Origin: Diplolepis rosae
Lineage: Eukaryota; Arthropoda; Insecta; Hymenoptera; Diplolepididae
Assembly (NCBI GenBank): GCA_030998225.1
Contig: JAPYXD010000739.1
Location: 868,001-932,000, forward strand
Direction: 5' to 3'
Length of the DNA: 64,000 nucleotides
Translations under genes and position numbers: made by a program
Notes under the pieces: model-generated
The model's database searches: none
What the model was told of the DNA's origin: nothing
Seen by the model: only the letters and a program-made list of their open reading frames with translations
In this document: positions 25,571 through 38,420 of the stretch, one piece after another
How positions within the stretch are numbered: the stretch's first letter is position 1
How the letters are laid out: each line of letters opens with the position of its first letter

Positions 25571-26600
25571 TTCTATATTCACAATTAAACGTTATAAAAT
25601 CAATTTACAATGTATTTTCAATGACCCCGTCGTCCAGGATCATGCACCAGGTCGTTAAAATGATAATCTAATCGAACTTTTTTGAAATTCGAACACTTAG
25701 TCTTTCAATAGAAATTCTGTTGCATTTTCAATGACCCCCTTGTCTAGGATCATGCACCAGGTCGCTAAAATATTAATCTACTGGAACTTTTATTATATTC
25801 ACATTTAAACGTTATAAAATCAATTTACAATGTATTTTCAATGACCCCGTCGTCCAGGAACATGCACCAGGTCGCTAAAATGATAATCTAATGGAACTTT
25901 TTGAAATTCGAACACTTAGTCTTTCAACAGAAATTCTGTTGCATTTTCAATGACCCCCTTGTCTAGGATCATGCACCAGGTCGCTAAAATAATAATCTAC
26001 TGGAACTTTTATTATATTCACATTTAAACGTTATATAATCAATTTACAATGCATTTGCAATGACCCCGTTGTTTAGGATCAAGCACCAGGTTGCTAAAAC
26101 AGTAGTCCACAGGAAATTCTTCTATATTCACATTTAAACGTTATATAATCAATTTACAATGCATTTGCAATGACCCCGTTGTTTAGGATCAAGCACCAGG
26201 TTGCTAAAACAATAGTCCACAGGAAATTTTTCTATATTCACAATTAAACGTTATAAAAACAATTTACAGTGCATTTTCACTGACCCCGTCGACCAGGATC
26301 ATGCACCAGGTCGCTAAAATGATAATCTAATGGAACTTTTTTGAAATTCGAACACTTAGTCTTTCAACAGAAATTCTGTTTCATTTTCAATGACCCCCTT
26401 GTCTAGGATCATGCACCAGGTCGCTAAAATATTAATCTACTGGAACTTTTAATATATTCACATTTAAACGTTATAAAATCAATTTACAATGTATTTTCAA
26501 TGACCCCGTCGTCCAGGAACATTCACCAGGTCGCTAAAATGATAATCTAATGGAACTTTTTTGAAATTCGAAAACTTAGTCTTTCAACAGAAATTCTCTT
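25570..26600 (+). repeat. Mixed monomers between long unit and 12-mer pair
   Basis: About nine monomers resembling the 9.0-11.9 kb block: h2B with GTCCAGGAACATG, h2A with TTTTATTATATTCAC, and pairs of h1A monomers with CAGTAGTCC and CAATAGTCC. A GTCGACCAGG monomer lies at about 26.27 kb. Only satellite sequence is visible. Confidence 0.8.
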
Positions 26601-29310
26601 GTATTTTCAATGACCCCCTTGTCTAGGATCATGCACCAGGTCGCTAAAATAATAATCTACTGGAACTTTTATTATATTCACATTTAAATGTTATATAATC
26701 AATTTACAATGCATTTGCAATGACCCCGTTGTTTAGGATCAAGCACCAGGTTGCTAAAACAGTAGTCGACAGGAAATTCTTCTATATTCACATTTAAACG
26801 TTATATAATCAATTTACAATGCATTTGCAATGACCCCGTTGTTTAGGATCAAGCACCAGGTTGCTAAAACAATAGTCCACAGGAAATTTTTTGTATATTC
26901 ACATTTAAACGTTATAAAAACAATTTACAGTGCATTTTCACTGACCCCGTCAACCAGGATCATGCACCAGGTCGCTAAAATGATAATCTACTGGAACTTT
27001 TATTATATTCACATTTAAACGTTATATAATCAATTTACAATGTATTTTCAAAGACCCCGTCGTCCAGGATCATGCACCAGGTCGCTAAAATGATAATCTA
27101 ATCGAACTTTTTTGAAATTCGAACACTTAGTCTTTCAACAGAAATTCTGTTGCATTTTCAATGACCCCCTTGTCTAGGATCATGCACCAGGTCGATAAAA
27201 TATTAATCTACTGGAACTTTTATTATATTCACATTTAAACGTTATAAAATCAATTTACAATGTATTTTCAATGAATCCCGTCGTCCAGGAACATGCACCA
27301 GGTCGCTAAAATGATAATCTAATGGAACTTTTTTGAAATTCGAACACTTAGTCTTTCAACAGAAATTCTGTTGCATTTTCAATGACCCCCTTGTCTGGGA
27401 TCATGCACCAGGTCGCTAAAATAATAATCTACTGGATCTTTTTTTATATTCACATTTAAACGCTATAAAAATTATTTACAATGCATTTGCAGTGACCCCG
27501 TTGTTTAGGATCAAGCACCAGGTTGCAAAAACAGTAGTCCACAGGAAATTCTTCTATATTCACATTTAAACGTTATATAATCAATTTACAATGCATTTGC
27601 AATGACCCCGTTGTTTAGGATCAAGCACCATGTTGCTAAAACAATAGTCCACAGGAAATTTTTCTATATTCACATTTAAACGTTATAAAACAATTTACAG
27701 TGCATTTTCACTGACCCCGTCGACCAGGATCATGCACCAGGTCGCTAAAATGATAATCTACTGGAACTTTTATTATATTCACATTCAAACGTTATATAAT
27801 CAATTTACAATGTATTTTCAATGACCCCGTCGTCCAGGAACATGCACCAGGTCGCTAAAATGATAATCTAATGGAACTTTTTTGAAATTCGAACACTTAG
27901 TCTTTCAACAGAAATTCTGTTGCATTTTCAATGACCCCCTTGTCTAGGATCATGCACCAGGTCGCTAAAATAATAATCTACTGGAACTTTTATTATATTC
28001 ACATTTAAATGTTATATAATCAATTTACAATGCATTTGCAATGACCCCGTTGTTTAGGATCAAGCACCAGGTTGCTAAAACAGTAGTCGACAGGAAATTC
28101 TTCTATATTCACATTTAAACGTTATATAATCAATTTACAATGCATTTGCAATGACCCCGTTGTTTAGGATCAAGCACCAGGTTGCTAAAACAATAGTCCA
28201 CAGGAAATTTTTTGTATATTCACATTTAAACGTTATAAAAACAATTTACAGTGCATTTTCACTGACCCCGTCAACCAGGATCATGCACCAGGTCGCTAAA
28301 ATGATAATCTACTGGAACTTTTATTATATTCACATTTAAACGTTATATAATCAATTTACAATGTATTTTCAAAGACCCCGTCGTCCAGGATCATGCACCA
28401 GGTCGCTAAAATGATAATCTAATCGAACTTTTTGAAATTCGAACACTTAGTCTTTCAACAGAAATTCTGTTGCATTTTCAATGACCCCCTTGTCTAGGAT
28501 CATGCACCAGGTCGATAAAATATTAATCTACTGGAACTTTTATTATATTCACATTTAAACGTTATAAAATCAATTTACAATGTATTTTCAATGAATCCCG
28601 TCGTCCAGGAACATGCACCAGGTCGCTAAAATGATAATCTAATGGAACTTTTTTGAAATTCGAACACTTAGTCTTTCAACAGAAATTCTGTTGCATTTTC
28701 AATGACCCCCTTGTCTGGGATCATGCACCAGGTCGCTAAAATAATAATCTACTGGATCTTTTTTTATATTCACATTTAAACGCTATAAAAATAATTTACA
28801 ATGCATTTGCAGTGACCCCGTTGTTTAGGATCAAGCACCAGGTTGCAAAAACAGTAGTCCACAGGAAATTCTTCTATATTCACATTTAAACGTTATATAA
28901 TCAATTTACAATGCATTTGCAATGACCCCGTTGTTTAGGATCAAGCACCATGTTGCTAAAACAATAGTCCACAGGAAATTTTTCTATATTCACATTTAAA
29001 CGTTATAAAACAATTTACAGTGCATTTTCACTGACCCCGTCGACCAGGATCATGCACCAGGTCGCTAAAATGATAATCTACTGGAACTTTTATTATATTC
29101 ACATTCAAACGTTATATAATCAATTTACAATGTATTTTCAATGACCCCGTCGTCCAGGAACATGCACCAGGTCGCTAAAATGATAATCTAATGGAACTTT
29201 TTGAAATTCGAACACTTAGTCTTTCAACAGAAATTCTGTTGCATTTTCAATGACCCCCTTGTCTAGGATCATGCACCAGGTCGCTAAAATAATAATCTAC
29301 TGGAACTTTT
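26600..29310 (+). repeat. 12-mer higher-order repeat, ~1.32 kb, two copies
   Basis: A twelve-monomer segment is directly repeated with an offset of 1320-1321 bp. Shared private variants include CATTTAAATG at 26681 and 28002, CAGTAGTCGACAGG at about 26760 and 28081, CCGTCAACCAGG, TTTCAAAGACC, GGTCGATAAAAT, AATGAATCCCG, TTGTCTGGGATC and CACATTCAAACG, all in the same order. Differences between copies are few and include a T-run change (6 T against 5 T) and ATTATTTAC against ATAATTTAC. Two identical 62-codon open frames (26830-27018 and 28151-28339) are a by-product of this duplication and are not genes. Confidence 0.92.
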
Positions 29311-31170
29311 ATTATATTCACATTTAAACGTTATATAATCAATTTACAATGCATTTGCCATGACCCCGTTGTTTAGGATCAAGCACCAGGTTGCTAAAAC
29401 AGTAGTCCACAGGAAATTCTTCTATATTCACATTTAAACGTTATATAATCAATTTACAATGCATTTGCAATGACCCCGTTGTTTAGGATCAAGTACCAGG
29501 TTGCTAAAACAATAGTCCACAGGAAATTTTTCTATATTCACATTTAAACGTTATAAAAACAATTTACAGTGCATTTTCACTGACCCCGTCGACCAGGATC
29601 ATGCACCAGGTCGCTAAAATAATAATCTACTGGATCTTTTTTTATATTCACATTTAAACGCTATAAAAATAATTTACAAGGCATTTTCAATGACCCCGTT
29701 GTTTAGGCTCAAGCACCAGGTTGCTAAAATAATACTCCACAGGAAATTTTTTTATATTCACATTTAAACGATATAAAAACAATTTACAGTGGATTTTCAA
29801 TGGCCCCGTTGTCTATGATCAAGCACCAGGTTGCTAAAACAATACTCCACAGGAAATTTTTTTATTTTCACATTTATATGTTATAAAAGCAATTTACAAT
29901 GAATTTTCAATGACCCCGTCGTCCAGGATCATGCACCAGGTCGCTAAAATGATAATCTAATGAAACTTTTATTATATTCCCATTCAAACGTTATAAAAAC
30001 AATTTACAATGCATTTTCAATGACCCCGTTGTTTAGTATTAAGAACCAGGTAGCTAAAATAATAATCTAATATAACTTTTTTTATATTCACATTTAAACT
30101 TTATAAAAAAAATTTACAGTGTATTTTCAATGTCACCGTTGTCTAGGATCAATAACAAGGTTTCTAAAACAATACTCCACATGAAATTTTTTATATTCAC
30201 ATTTAACCGTTTTAAAAACAATTTACAATGCATTTTCAATGACCCCGTTGTTTACGATCAAGCACCAGGTTGCTAAAACAATACTCCACAGGAAATTTTT
30301 TTATATTCACATTTAAACGCTATAAAAACAATTTACAATGCATTTTCAATGACCCCGTTGTTTAGGATCAAGCACCAGGTTGCTAATATAATAATCTACT
30401 GGAACTTTTTTTATATTCACATTTAAACGTTATAAAAACAATTTACAGTGGATTTCCAATGTACCCGTTGTCTAGGATCATGCACCAGGTCGCTAAAATG
30501 ATAATCTAATCGAACTTTTTTGAAATTCGAACACTTAGGCTTTCAACAGAAATTCTGTTGCATTTTCAATGACCCCCTTGTCCAGGATCATGCACCAGGT
30601 CGCTAAAATATTAATCTACTGGAACTTTTATTATATTCACATTTAAACGTTATAAAATCAATTTACAATGTATTTTCCATGACCCCGTCGTCCAGGAACA
30701 TGCACCAGGTCGCTAAAATGATAATCTAATGGAACTTTTTTGAAATTCGAACACTTAGTCTTTCAACAGAAATTCTGTTGCATTTTCAATGACCCCCTTG
30801 TCTAGGATCATGCACCAGGTCGCTAAAATAATAATCAAATGGATCTTTTTTTATATTCACATTTAAACGCTATGAAAATAATTTACAAGGCATTTTCAAT
30901 GACCCCGTTGTTTAGGATCAAGCACCAGGTTGCTAAAACAAGAGTCCACAGGAAATTTTTCTATATTCACATTTAAACGTTATGTAATCAATTTACAATG
31001 CATTTTCAATGACCCCGTTGTCTAGGATCAAGCACCAGGTTGCTAAAATAATACTCCACAGGAAATTTTTTTATATTCACATTTAAACGTTATAAAAACA
31101 ATTTACAATGCATTTTCAATGACCCCGTTGTTTAGGATCAAGCACCAGGTTGCTAATATAATAATCTACT
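29310..31170 (+). repeat. Diverged transition zone between two array domains
   Basis: Monomers here are more diverged than elsewhere, particularly 29.65-30.5 kb: TTTAGTATTAAGAACCAGG, ATCAATAACAAGG, ATTTAACCGTTTTAAAAAC, ATTTATATGTTATAAAAGC. The first right-domain markers appear: TTTACAAGGCATTTTC (about 29674), AATGAAACTTTTATTATATT (from 29959) and CAGTGGATTTCCAATG (about 30447). Left-domain markers (GGAGC(A/G)TTTTTGA and TATAAAAGCAATTTACAGTG) are last seen near 22.5 kb. The B tail is scarce between 29.3 and 30.5 kb. Still satellite throughout, with no insertion. Confidence 0.8.
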
Positions 31171-34100
31171 GGAACTTTTTTTATATTCACATTTAAACGC
31201 TATAAAAACAATTTACAGTGGATTTCCAATGTACCCGTTGTCTAGGATCATGCACCAGGTTGCTAAAACAGTACTCCACAGAAAATTTTTTTATATTCAC
31301 ATTTAAACGTTATGTAATCAATTTACAATGTATTTTCAATGACCCCGTTGTCTAGGATCATGCACCACGTTGCTAAAACAATACTCCACAGGAAATTTTT
31401 TTATATTCACATTTAAACGTTATAAAAACAATTTACAATGCATTTTCAATGACCCCGTTGCCTAGGATCATGCACCATGTCGCTAAAATAATAATCTAAT
31501 CGAGCTTTTTTGAAATTCGATCACTTAGTCTTTCAGCAGAAATTCTATTGCATTTTCAATGACCCCCTTGTCTAGGATAATGCACCAGGACGCTAAAATA
31601 ATAATCTACAGGAACTTTTTTTATATTCACATTTAAACGCTATAAAAACAATTTACAATGCATTTTCAATGACCCCGTTGTTTAGGATCAAGCACCAGGT
31701 TGCTAAAACAATAGTCCACAGGAAATTTTTCTATATTCACATTTAAACGTTATAAAAACAATTTACAATGTATTTTCAATGACCCCGTCGTCCAGGATCA
31801 TGCACCAGGTCGCTAAAATTATAATCTAGTGGAACTTTTTTGAATTTCGAACACTCAGTCTTTCAACAGAAATTCTGTTGCTTTTTCAATGACCCCCTTG
31901 TCTAGGATAATGCACCAGGACGCTAAAATAATAATCTACTGGAACTTTTTTCATATTCACATTTAAACGATATAAAAACAATTTACAATGCATTTTCAAT
32001 GACCCCGTTGTTTAGGATCAAGCACCAGGTTGCTAAAACAATAGTCCACAGGAAATTTTTTCATATTCACACTTAAACTTTATAAAAACAATTTACAATG
32101 TATTTTCAATGACCCCGTCGTCCAGGATCATGCACCAGGTCGCTAAAATGATAATCTAATCGAACTTTTTTGAAATTCGAACACTTAGACTTTCAACAGA
32201 AATTCTGTTGCATTTTCAATGACCCCCTTGTCTAGGATCATGCACCAGGTCGCTAAAATAATAATCTACTGGAACTTTTATTATATTCACATTTAAATGT
32301 TATATAATCAATTTACAATGCATTTGCAATGACCCCGTTGTTTAGGATCAAGCACCAGGTTGCTAAAACAGTAGTCCACAGGAAATTCTTCTATATTCAC
32401 ATTTAAACGTTATATAATCAATTTACAATGCATTTGCAATGACCCCGTTGTTTAGGATCAAGCACCAGGTTGCTAAAACAATAGTCCACAGGAAATTTTT
32501 CTATATTCACATTTAAACGTTATAAAAACAATTTACAGTGTATTTTCAATGACCCCGTCGTCCAGGAACATGCACCAGGTCGCTAAAATGATAATCTAAT
32601 GGAACTTTTTGAAATTCGAACACTTAGTCTTTCAACAGAAATTCTGTTGCATTTTCAATGACCCCCTTGTCTAGGATCATGCACCAGGTCGCTAAAATAA
32701 TAATCTACTGGAACTTTTATTATATTCACATTTAAACGTTATATAATCAATTTACAATGTATTTTCAATGACCCCGTCGTCCAGGATCATGCACCAGGTC
32801 GCTAAAATGATAATCTAATCGAACTTTTTTGAAATTCGAACACTTAGTCTTTCAACAGAAATTCTGTTGCATTTTCAATGACCCCCTTGTCTAGGATCAT
32901 GCACCAGGTCGCTAAAATATTAATCTACTGGAACTTTTATTATATTCACATTTAAACGTTATAAAATCAATTTACAATGTATTTTCAATGACCCCGTCGT
33001 CCAGGAACATGCACCAGGTCGCTAAAATGTTAATCTAATGGAACTTTTTTGAAATTCGAACACTTAGTCTTTCAACAGAAATTCTGTTGCATTTTCAATG
33101 ACCCCCTTGTCTGGGATCATGCACCAGGTCGCTAAAATAATAATCTACTGGATCTTTTTTTATATTCACATTTAAACGCTATAAAAATAATTTACAATGC
33201 ACTTGCAGTGACCCCGTTGTTTAGGATCAAGCACCAGGTTGCAAAAACAGTAGTCCACAGGAAATTCTTCTATATTCACATTTAAACGTTATATAATCAA
33301 TTTACAATGCATTTGCAATGACCCCGTTGTTCAGGATCATACACCATGTTGCTAAAACAATAGTCCACAGGAAATTTTTCTATATTCACATTTAAACGTT
33401 AGAAAACAATTTACAGTGCATTTTCACTGACCCCGTCGACCAGGATCATGCACCAGGTCGCTAAAATGATAATCTACTGGAACTTTTATTATATTCACAT
33501 TCAAACGTTATATAATCAATTTACAATGTATTTTCAATGACCCCGTCGTCCAGGATCATGCACCAGTTCGCTAAAATGATAATCTAATCGAACTTTTTGA
33601 AATTCGAACACTTAGGCTTTCAACAGAAATTCTGTTGCATTTTCAATGACCCCCTTGTCTAGGATCATGCACCAGTTCGCTAAAATAATAATCTACTGGA
33701 ACTTTTATTATATTCACATTTAAACGTTATATAATCAATTTACAATGCATTTGCCATGACCCCGTTGTTTAGGATCAAGCACCAGGTTGCTAAAACAGTA
33801 GTCCACAGGAAATTCTTCTATATTCACATTTAAACGTTATATAATCAATTTACAATGCATTTGCAATGACCCCGTTGTTTAGGATCAAGTACCAGGTTGC
33901 TAAAACAATAGTCCACAGGAAATTTTTCTATATTCACATTTAAACGTTATAAAAACAATTTACAGTGCATTTTCACTGACCCCGTCAACCAGGATCATGC
34001 ACCAGGTCGATAAAATGATAATCTAATGGAACTTTTTTGAAATTCGAACACTTAGTCTTTCAACAGAAATTCTGTTGCATTTTCAATGACCCCCTTGTCT

Positions 34101-37100
34101 AGGATCATGCACCAGGTCACTAAAATAATAATCTACTGGATCTTTTTTTATATTCACATTTAAACGCTATAAAAATAATTTACAAGGCATTTTCAATGAC
34201 CCCGTTGTTTAGGATCAAGCACCAGGTTGCTAAAACAATAGTCCACAGGAAATTTTTCTATATTCACATTTAAACGTTATAAAAACAATTTACAGTGCAT
34301 TTTCAATGGCCCCGTTGTCTAGGAACAAGCACCAGGTTGCTAAAACAATACGCCACAGGAAATTTTTTTATATTCACATTTAAACGTTATAAAAACAATT
34401 TACAATGTATTTTCAATGACCCCGTCGTCCAGGATCATGCACCAGGTCGCTAAAATGATAATCTAATGAAACTTTTATTATATTCCCATTTAAACGTTAT
34501 AAAAACAATTTACAATGCATTTTCAATGACCCCGTTGTTTAGGATCAAGAACCAGGATGCTAAAATAATAATCTATTGGAACTTTTTTTATATTCACATT
34601 TAAACTTTATTAAAAAAAATTTACAGTGGATTTTCATTGGCCCCGTTGTCTAGGATCATGCACCAGGTTGCTAAAACAATACTCCACAGGAAATTTTTTT
34701 ATATTCACATTTAAACGTTATGTAATCAATTTACAATGCATTTTCAATGACCCCGTTGTTTAGGATCAAGCACCAGGTTGCTAAAACAATAGTCCACAGG
34801 AAATTTTTTTATATTCACATTTAAACGTTATAAAAACAATTTACAGTGGATTTCCAATGTACCCGTTGTCTAGGATCATGCACCAGGTTGCTAAAACAGT
34901 ACTCCACAGAAAATTTTTTTATATTCACATTTAAACGTTATGTAATCAATTTACTATGCATTTTCAATGACCCCGTTGTCTAGGATCATGCACCAGGTTG
35001 CTAAAACAATACTCCACAGGAAATTTTTTTATATTCACATTTAAACGTTATAAAAACAATTTACAATGCATTTTCAATGACCCCGTTGTCTAGGATCATG
35101 AACCAGGACGCTAAAATAATAATCTAATCGAGCTTTTTTGAAATTCGATCACTTAGTCTTTCAGCAGAAATTCTATTGCATTTTCAATGACCCCCTTGTC
35201 TAGGATAATGCACCAGGACGCTAAAATAATAATCTACAGGAACTTTTTTTATATTCACATTTAAACGCTATAAAAACAATTTACAATGCATTTTCAATGA
35301 CCCCGTTGTTTAGGATCAAGCACCAGGTTGCTAAAACAATAGTCCACAGGAAATTTTTCTATATTCACATTTAAACGTTATAAAAACAATTTACAATGTA
35401 TTTTCAATGACCCCGTCGTCCAGGATCATGCACCAGGTCGCTAAAATTATAATCTAGTGGAACTTTTTGAATTTCGAACACTCAGTCTTTCAACAGAAAT
35501 TCTGTTGCTTTTTCAATGACCCCCTTGTCTAGGATAATGCACCAGGACGCTAAAATAATAATCTACTGGAACTTTTTTTATATTCACATTTAAACGCTAT
35601 AAAAACAATTTACAATGCATTTTCAATGACCCCGTTGTTTAGGATCAAGCACCAGGTTGCTAAAACAATAGTCCACAGGAAATTTTTCTATATTCACATT
35701 TAAACGTTATAAAAACAATTTACAATGTATTTTCAATGACCCCGTCGTCCAGGATCATGCACCAGGTCGCTAAAATGATAATCTAATCGAACTTTTTTGA
35801 AATTCGAACACTTAGACTTTCAACAGAAATTCTGTTGCATTTTCAATGACCCCCTTGTCTAGGATCATGCACCAGGTCGCTAAAATAATAATCTACTGGA
35901 ACTTTTATTATATTCACATTTAAATGTTATATAATCAATTTACAATGCATTTGCAATGACCCCGTTGTTTAGGATCAAGCACCAGGTTGCTAAAACAGTA
36001 GTCCACAGGAAATTCTTCTATATTCACATTTAAACGTTATATAATCAATTTACAATGCATTTGCAATGACCCCGTTGTTTAGGATCAAGCACCAGGTTGC
36101 TAAAACAATAGTCCACAGGAAATTTTTCTATATTCACATTTAAACGTTATAAAAACAATTTACAGTGTATTTTCAATGACCCCGTCGTCCAGGAACATGC
36201 ACCAGGTCGCTAAAATGATAATCTAATGGAACTTTTTTGAAATTCGAACACTTAGTCTTTCAACAGAAATTCTGTTGCATTTTCAATGACCCCCTTGTCT
36301 AGGATCATGCACCAGGTCGCTAAAATAATAATCTACTGGAACTTTTATTATATTCACATTTAAACGTTATATAATCAATTTACAATGTATTTTCAATGAC
36401 CCCGTCGTCCAGGATCATGCACCAGGTCGCTAAAATGATAATCTAATCGAACTTTTTGAAATTCGAACACTTAGTCTTTCAACAGAAATTCTGTTGCATT
36501 TTCAATGACCCCCTTGTCTAGGATCATGCACCAGGTCGCTAAAATATTAATCTACTGGAACTTTTATTATATTCACATTTAAACGTTATAAAATCAATTT
36601 ACAATGTATTTTCAATGACCCCGTCGTCCAGGAACATGCACCAGGTCGCTAAAATGTTAATCTAATGGAACTTTTTTGAAATTCGAACACTTAGTCTTTC
36701 AACAGAAATTCTGTTGCATTTTCAATGACCCCCTTGTCTGGGATCATGCACCAGGTCGCTAAAATAATAATCTACTGGATCTTTTTTTATATTCACATTT
36801 AAACGCTATAAAAATAATTTACAATGCACTTGCAGTGACCCCGTTGTTTAGGATCAAGCACCAGGTTGCAAAAACAGTAGTCCACAGGAAATTCTTCTAT
36901 ATTCACATTTAAACGTTATATAATCAATTTACAATGCATTTGCAATGACCCCGTTGTTCAGGATCAAACACCATGTTGCTAAAACAATAGTCCACAGGAA
37001 ATTTTTCTATATTCACATTTAAACGTTAGAAAACAATTTACAGTGCATTTTCACTGACCCCGTCGACCAGGATCATGCACCAGGTCGCTAAAATGATAAT

Positions 37101-38420
37101 CTACTGGAACTTTTATTATATTCACATTCAAACGTTATATAATCAATTTACAATGTATTTTCAATGACCCCGTCGTCCAGGATCATGCACCAGTTCGCTA
37201 AAATGATAATCTAATCGAACTTTTTTGAAATTCGAACACTTAGGCTTTCAACAGAAATTCTGTTGCATTTTCAATGACCCCCTTGTCTAGGATCATGCAC
37301 CAGTTCGCTAAAATAATAATCTACTGGAACTTTTATTATATTCACATTTAAACGTTATATAATCAATTTACAATGCATTTGCCATGACCCCGTTGTTTAG
37401 GATCAAGCACCAGGTTGCTAAAACAGTAGTCCACAGGAAATTCTTCTATATTCACATTTAAACGTTATATAATCAATTTACAATGCATTTGCAATGACCC
37501 CGTTGTTTAGGATCAAGTACCAGGTTGCTAAAACAATAGTCCACAGGAAATTTTTCTATATTCACATTTAAACGTTATAAAAACAATTTACAGTGCATTT
37601 TCACTGACCCCGTCAACCAGGATCATGCACCAGGTCGATAAAATGATAATCTAATGGAACTTTTTGAAATTCGAACACTTAGTCTTTCAACAGAAATTCT
37701 GTTGCATTTTCAATGACCCCCTTGTCTAGGATCATGCACCAGGTCACTAAAATAATAATCTACTGGATCTTTTTTTATATTCACATTTAAACGCTATAAA
37801 AATAATTTACAAGGCATTTTCAATGACCCCGTTGTTTAGGATCAAGCACCAGGTTGCTAAAACAATAGTCCACAGGAAATTTTTCTATATTCACATTTAA
37901 ACGTTATAAAAACAATTTACAGTGCATTTTCAATGGCCCCGTTGTCTAGGAACAAGCACCAGGTTGCTAAAACAATACGCCACAGGAAATTTTTTTATAT
38001 TCACATTTAAACGTTATAAAAACAATTTACAATGTATTTTCAATGACCCCGTCGTCCAGGATCATGCACCAGGTCGCTAAAATGATAATCTAATGAAACT
38101 TTTATTATATTCCCATTTAAACGTTATAAAAACAATTTACAATGCATTTTCAATGACCCCGTTGTTTAGGATCAAGAACCAGGATGCTAAAATAATAATC
38201 TATTGGAACTTTTTTTATATTCACATTTAAACTTTATTAAAAAAAATTTACAGTGGATTTTCATTGGCCCCGTTGTCTAGGATCATGCACCAGGTTGCTA
38301 AAACAATACTCCACAGGAAATTTTTTTATATTCACATTTAAACGTTATGTAATCAATTTACAATGCATTTTCAATGACCCCGTTGTTTAGGATCAAGCAC
38401 CAGGTTGCTAAAACAATACT
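31170..38420 (+). repeat. 33-mer tandem duplication, ~3.63 kb, two copies
   Basis: Two direct copies, about 31.17-34.80 and 34.80-38.42 kb, match at an offset of 3627-3628 bp. Anchors are CAGTACTCCACAGAAA at 31269 and 34897, CGAGCTTTTTTG at 31501 and 35129, AATCTACAGG at 31603 and 35231, and the ATGAAACTTTT marker at 34466 and 38093. The unit includes trimer blocks, CAGTAGTCC/CAATAGTCC pairs, a CACTTGCAGTG variant, CGTTAGAAAAC and CCAGTTCGC. Matching ends near 38.42 kb, where the second copy has AAATTTGTTTATATT and the first has AAATTTTTTTATATT and runs into the CAGTGGATTTCC monomer. Confidence 0.9.

Noticed and set aside
26830..28339. Two identical 62-codon open frames (26830-27018 and 28151-28339).
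   Set aside because: They are the same stretch of satellite seen twice because of the 1.32-kb duplication. The frame runs through tails and heads, is very rich in repeat-encoded residues, and closes wherever a neighbouring monomer has the usual spelling.
29310..30500. Possible inserted transposon at the diverged transition.
   Set aside because: All sequence still aligns to the 110-bp monomer in phase; there are no terminal repeats, target duplications or coding remnants.
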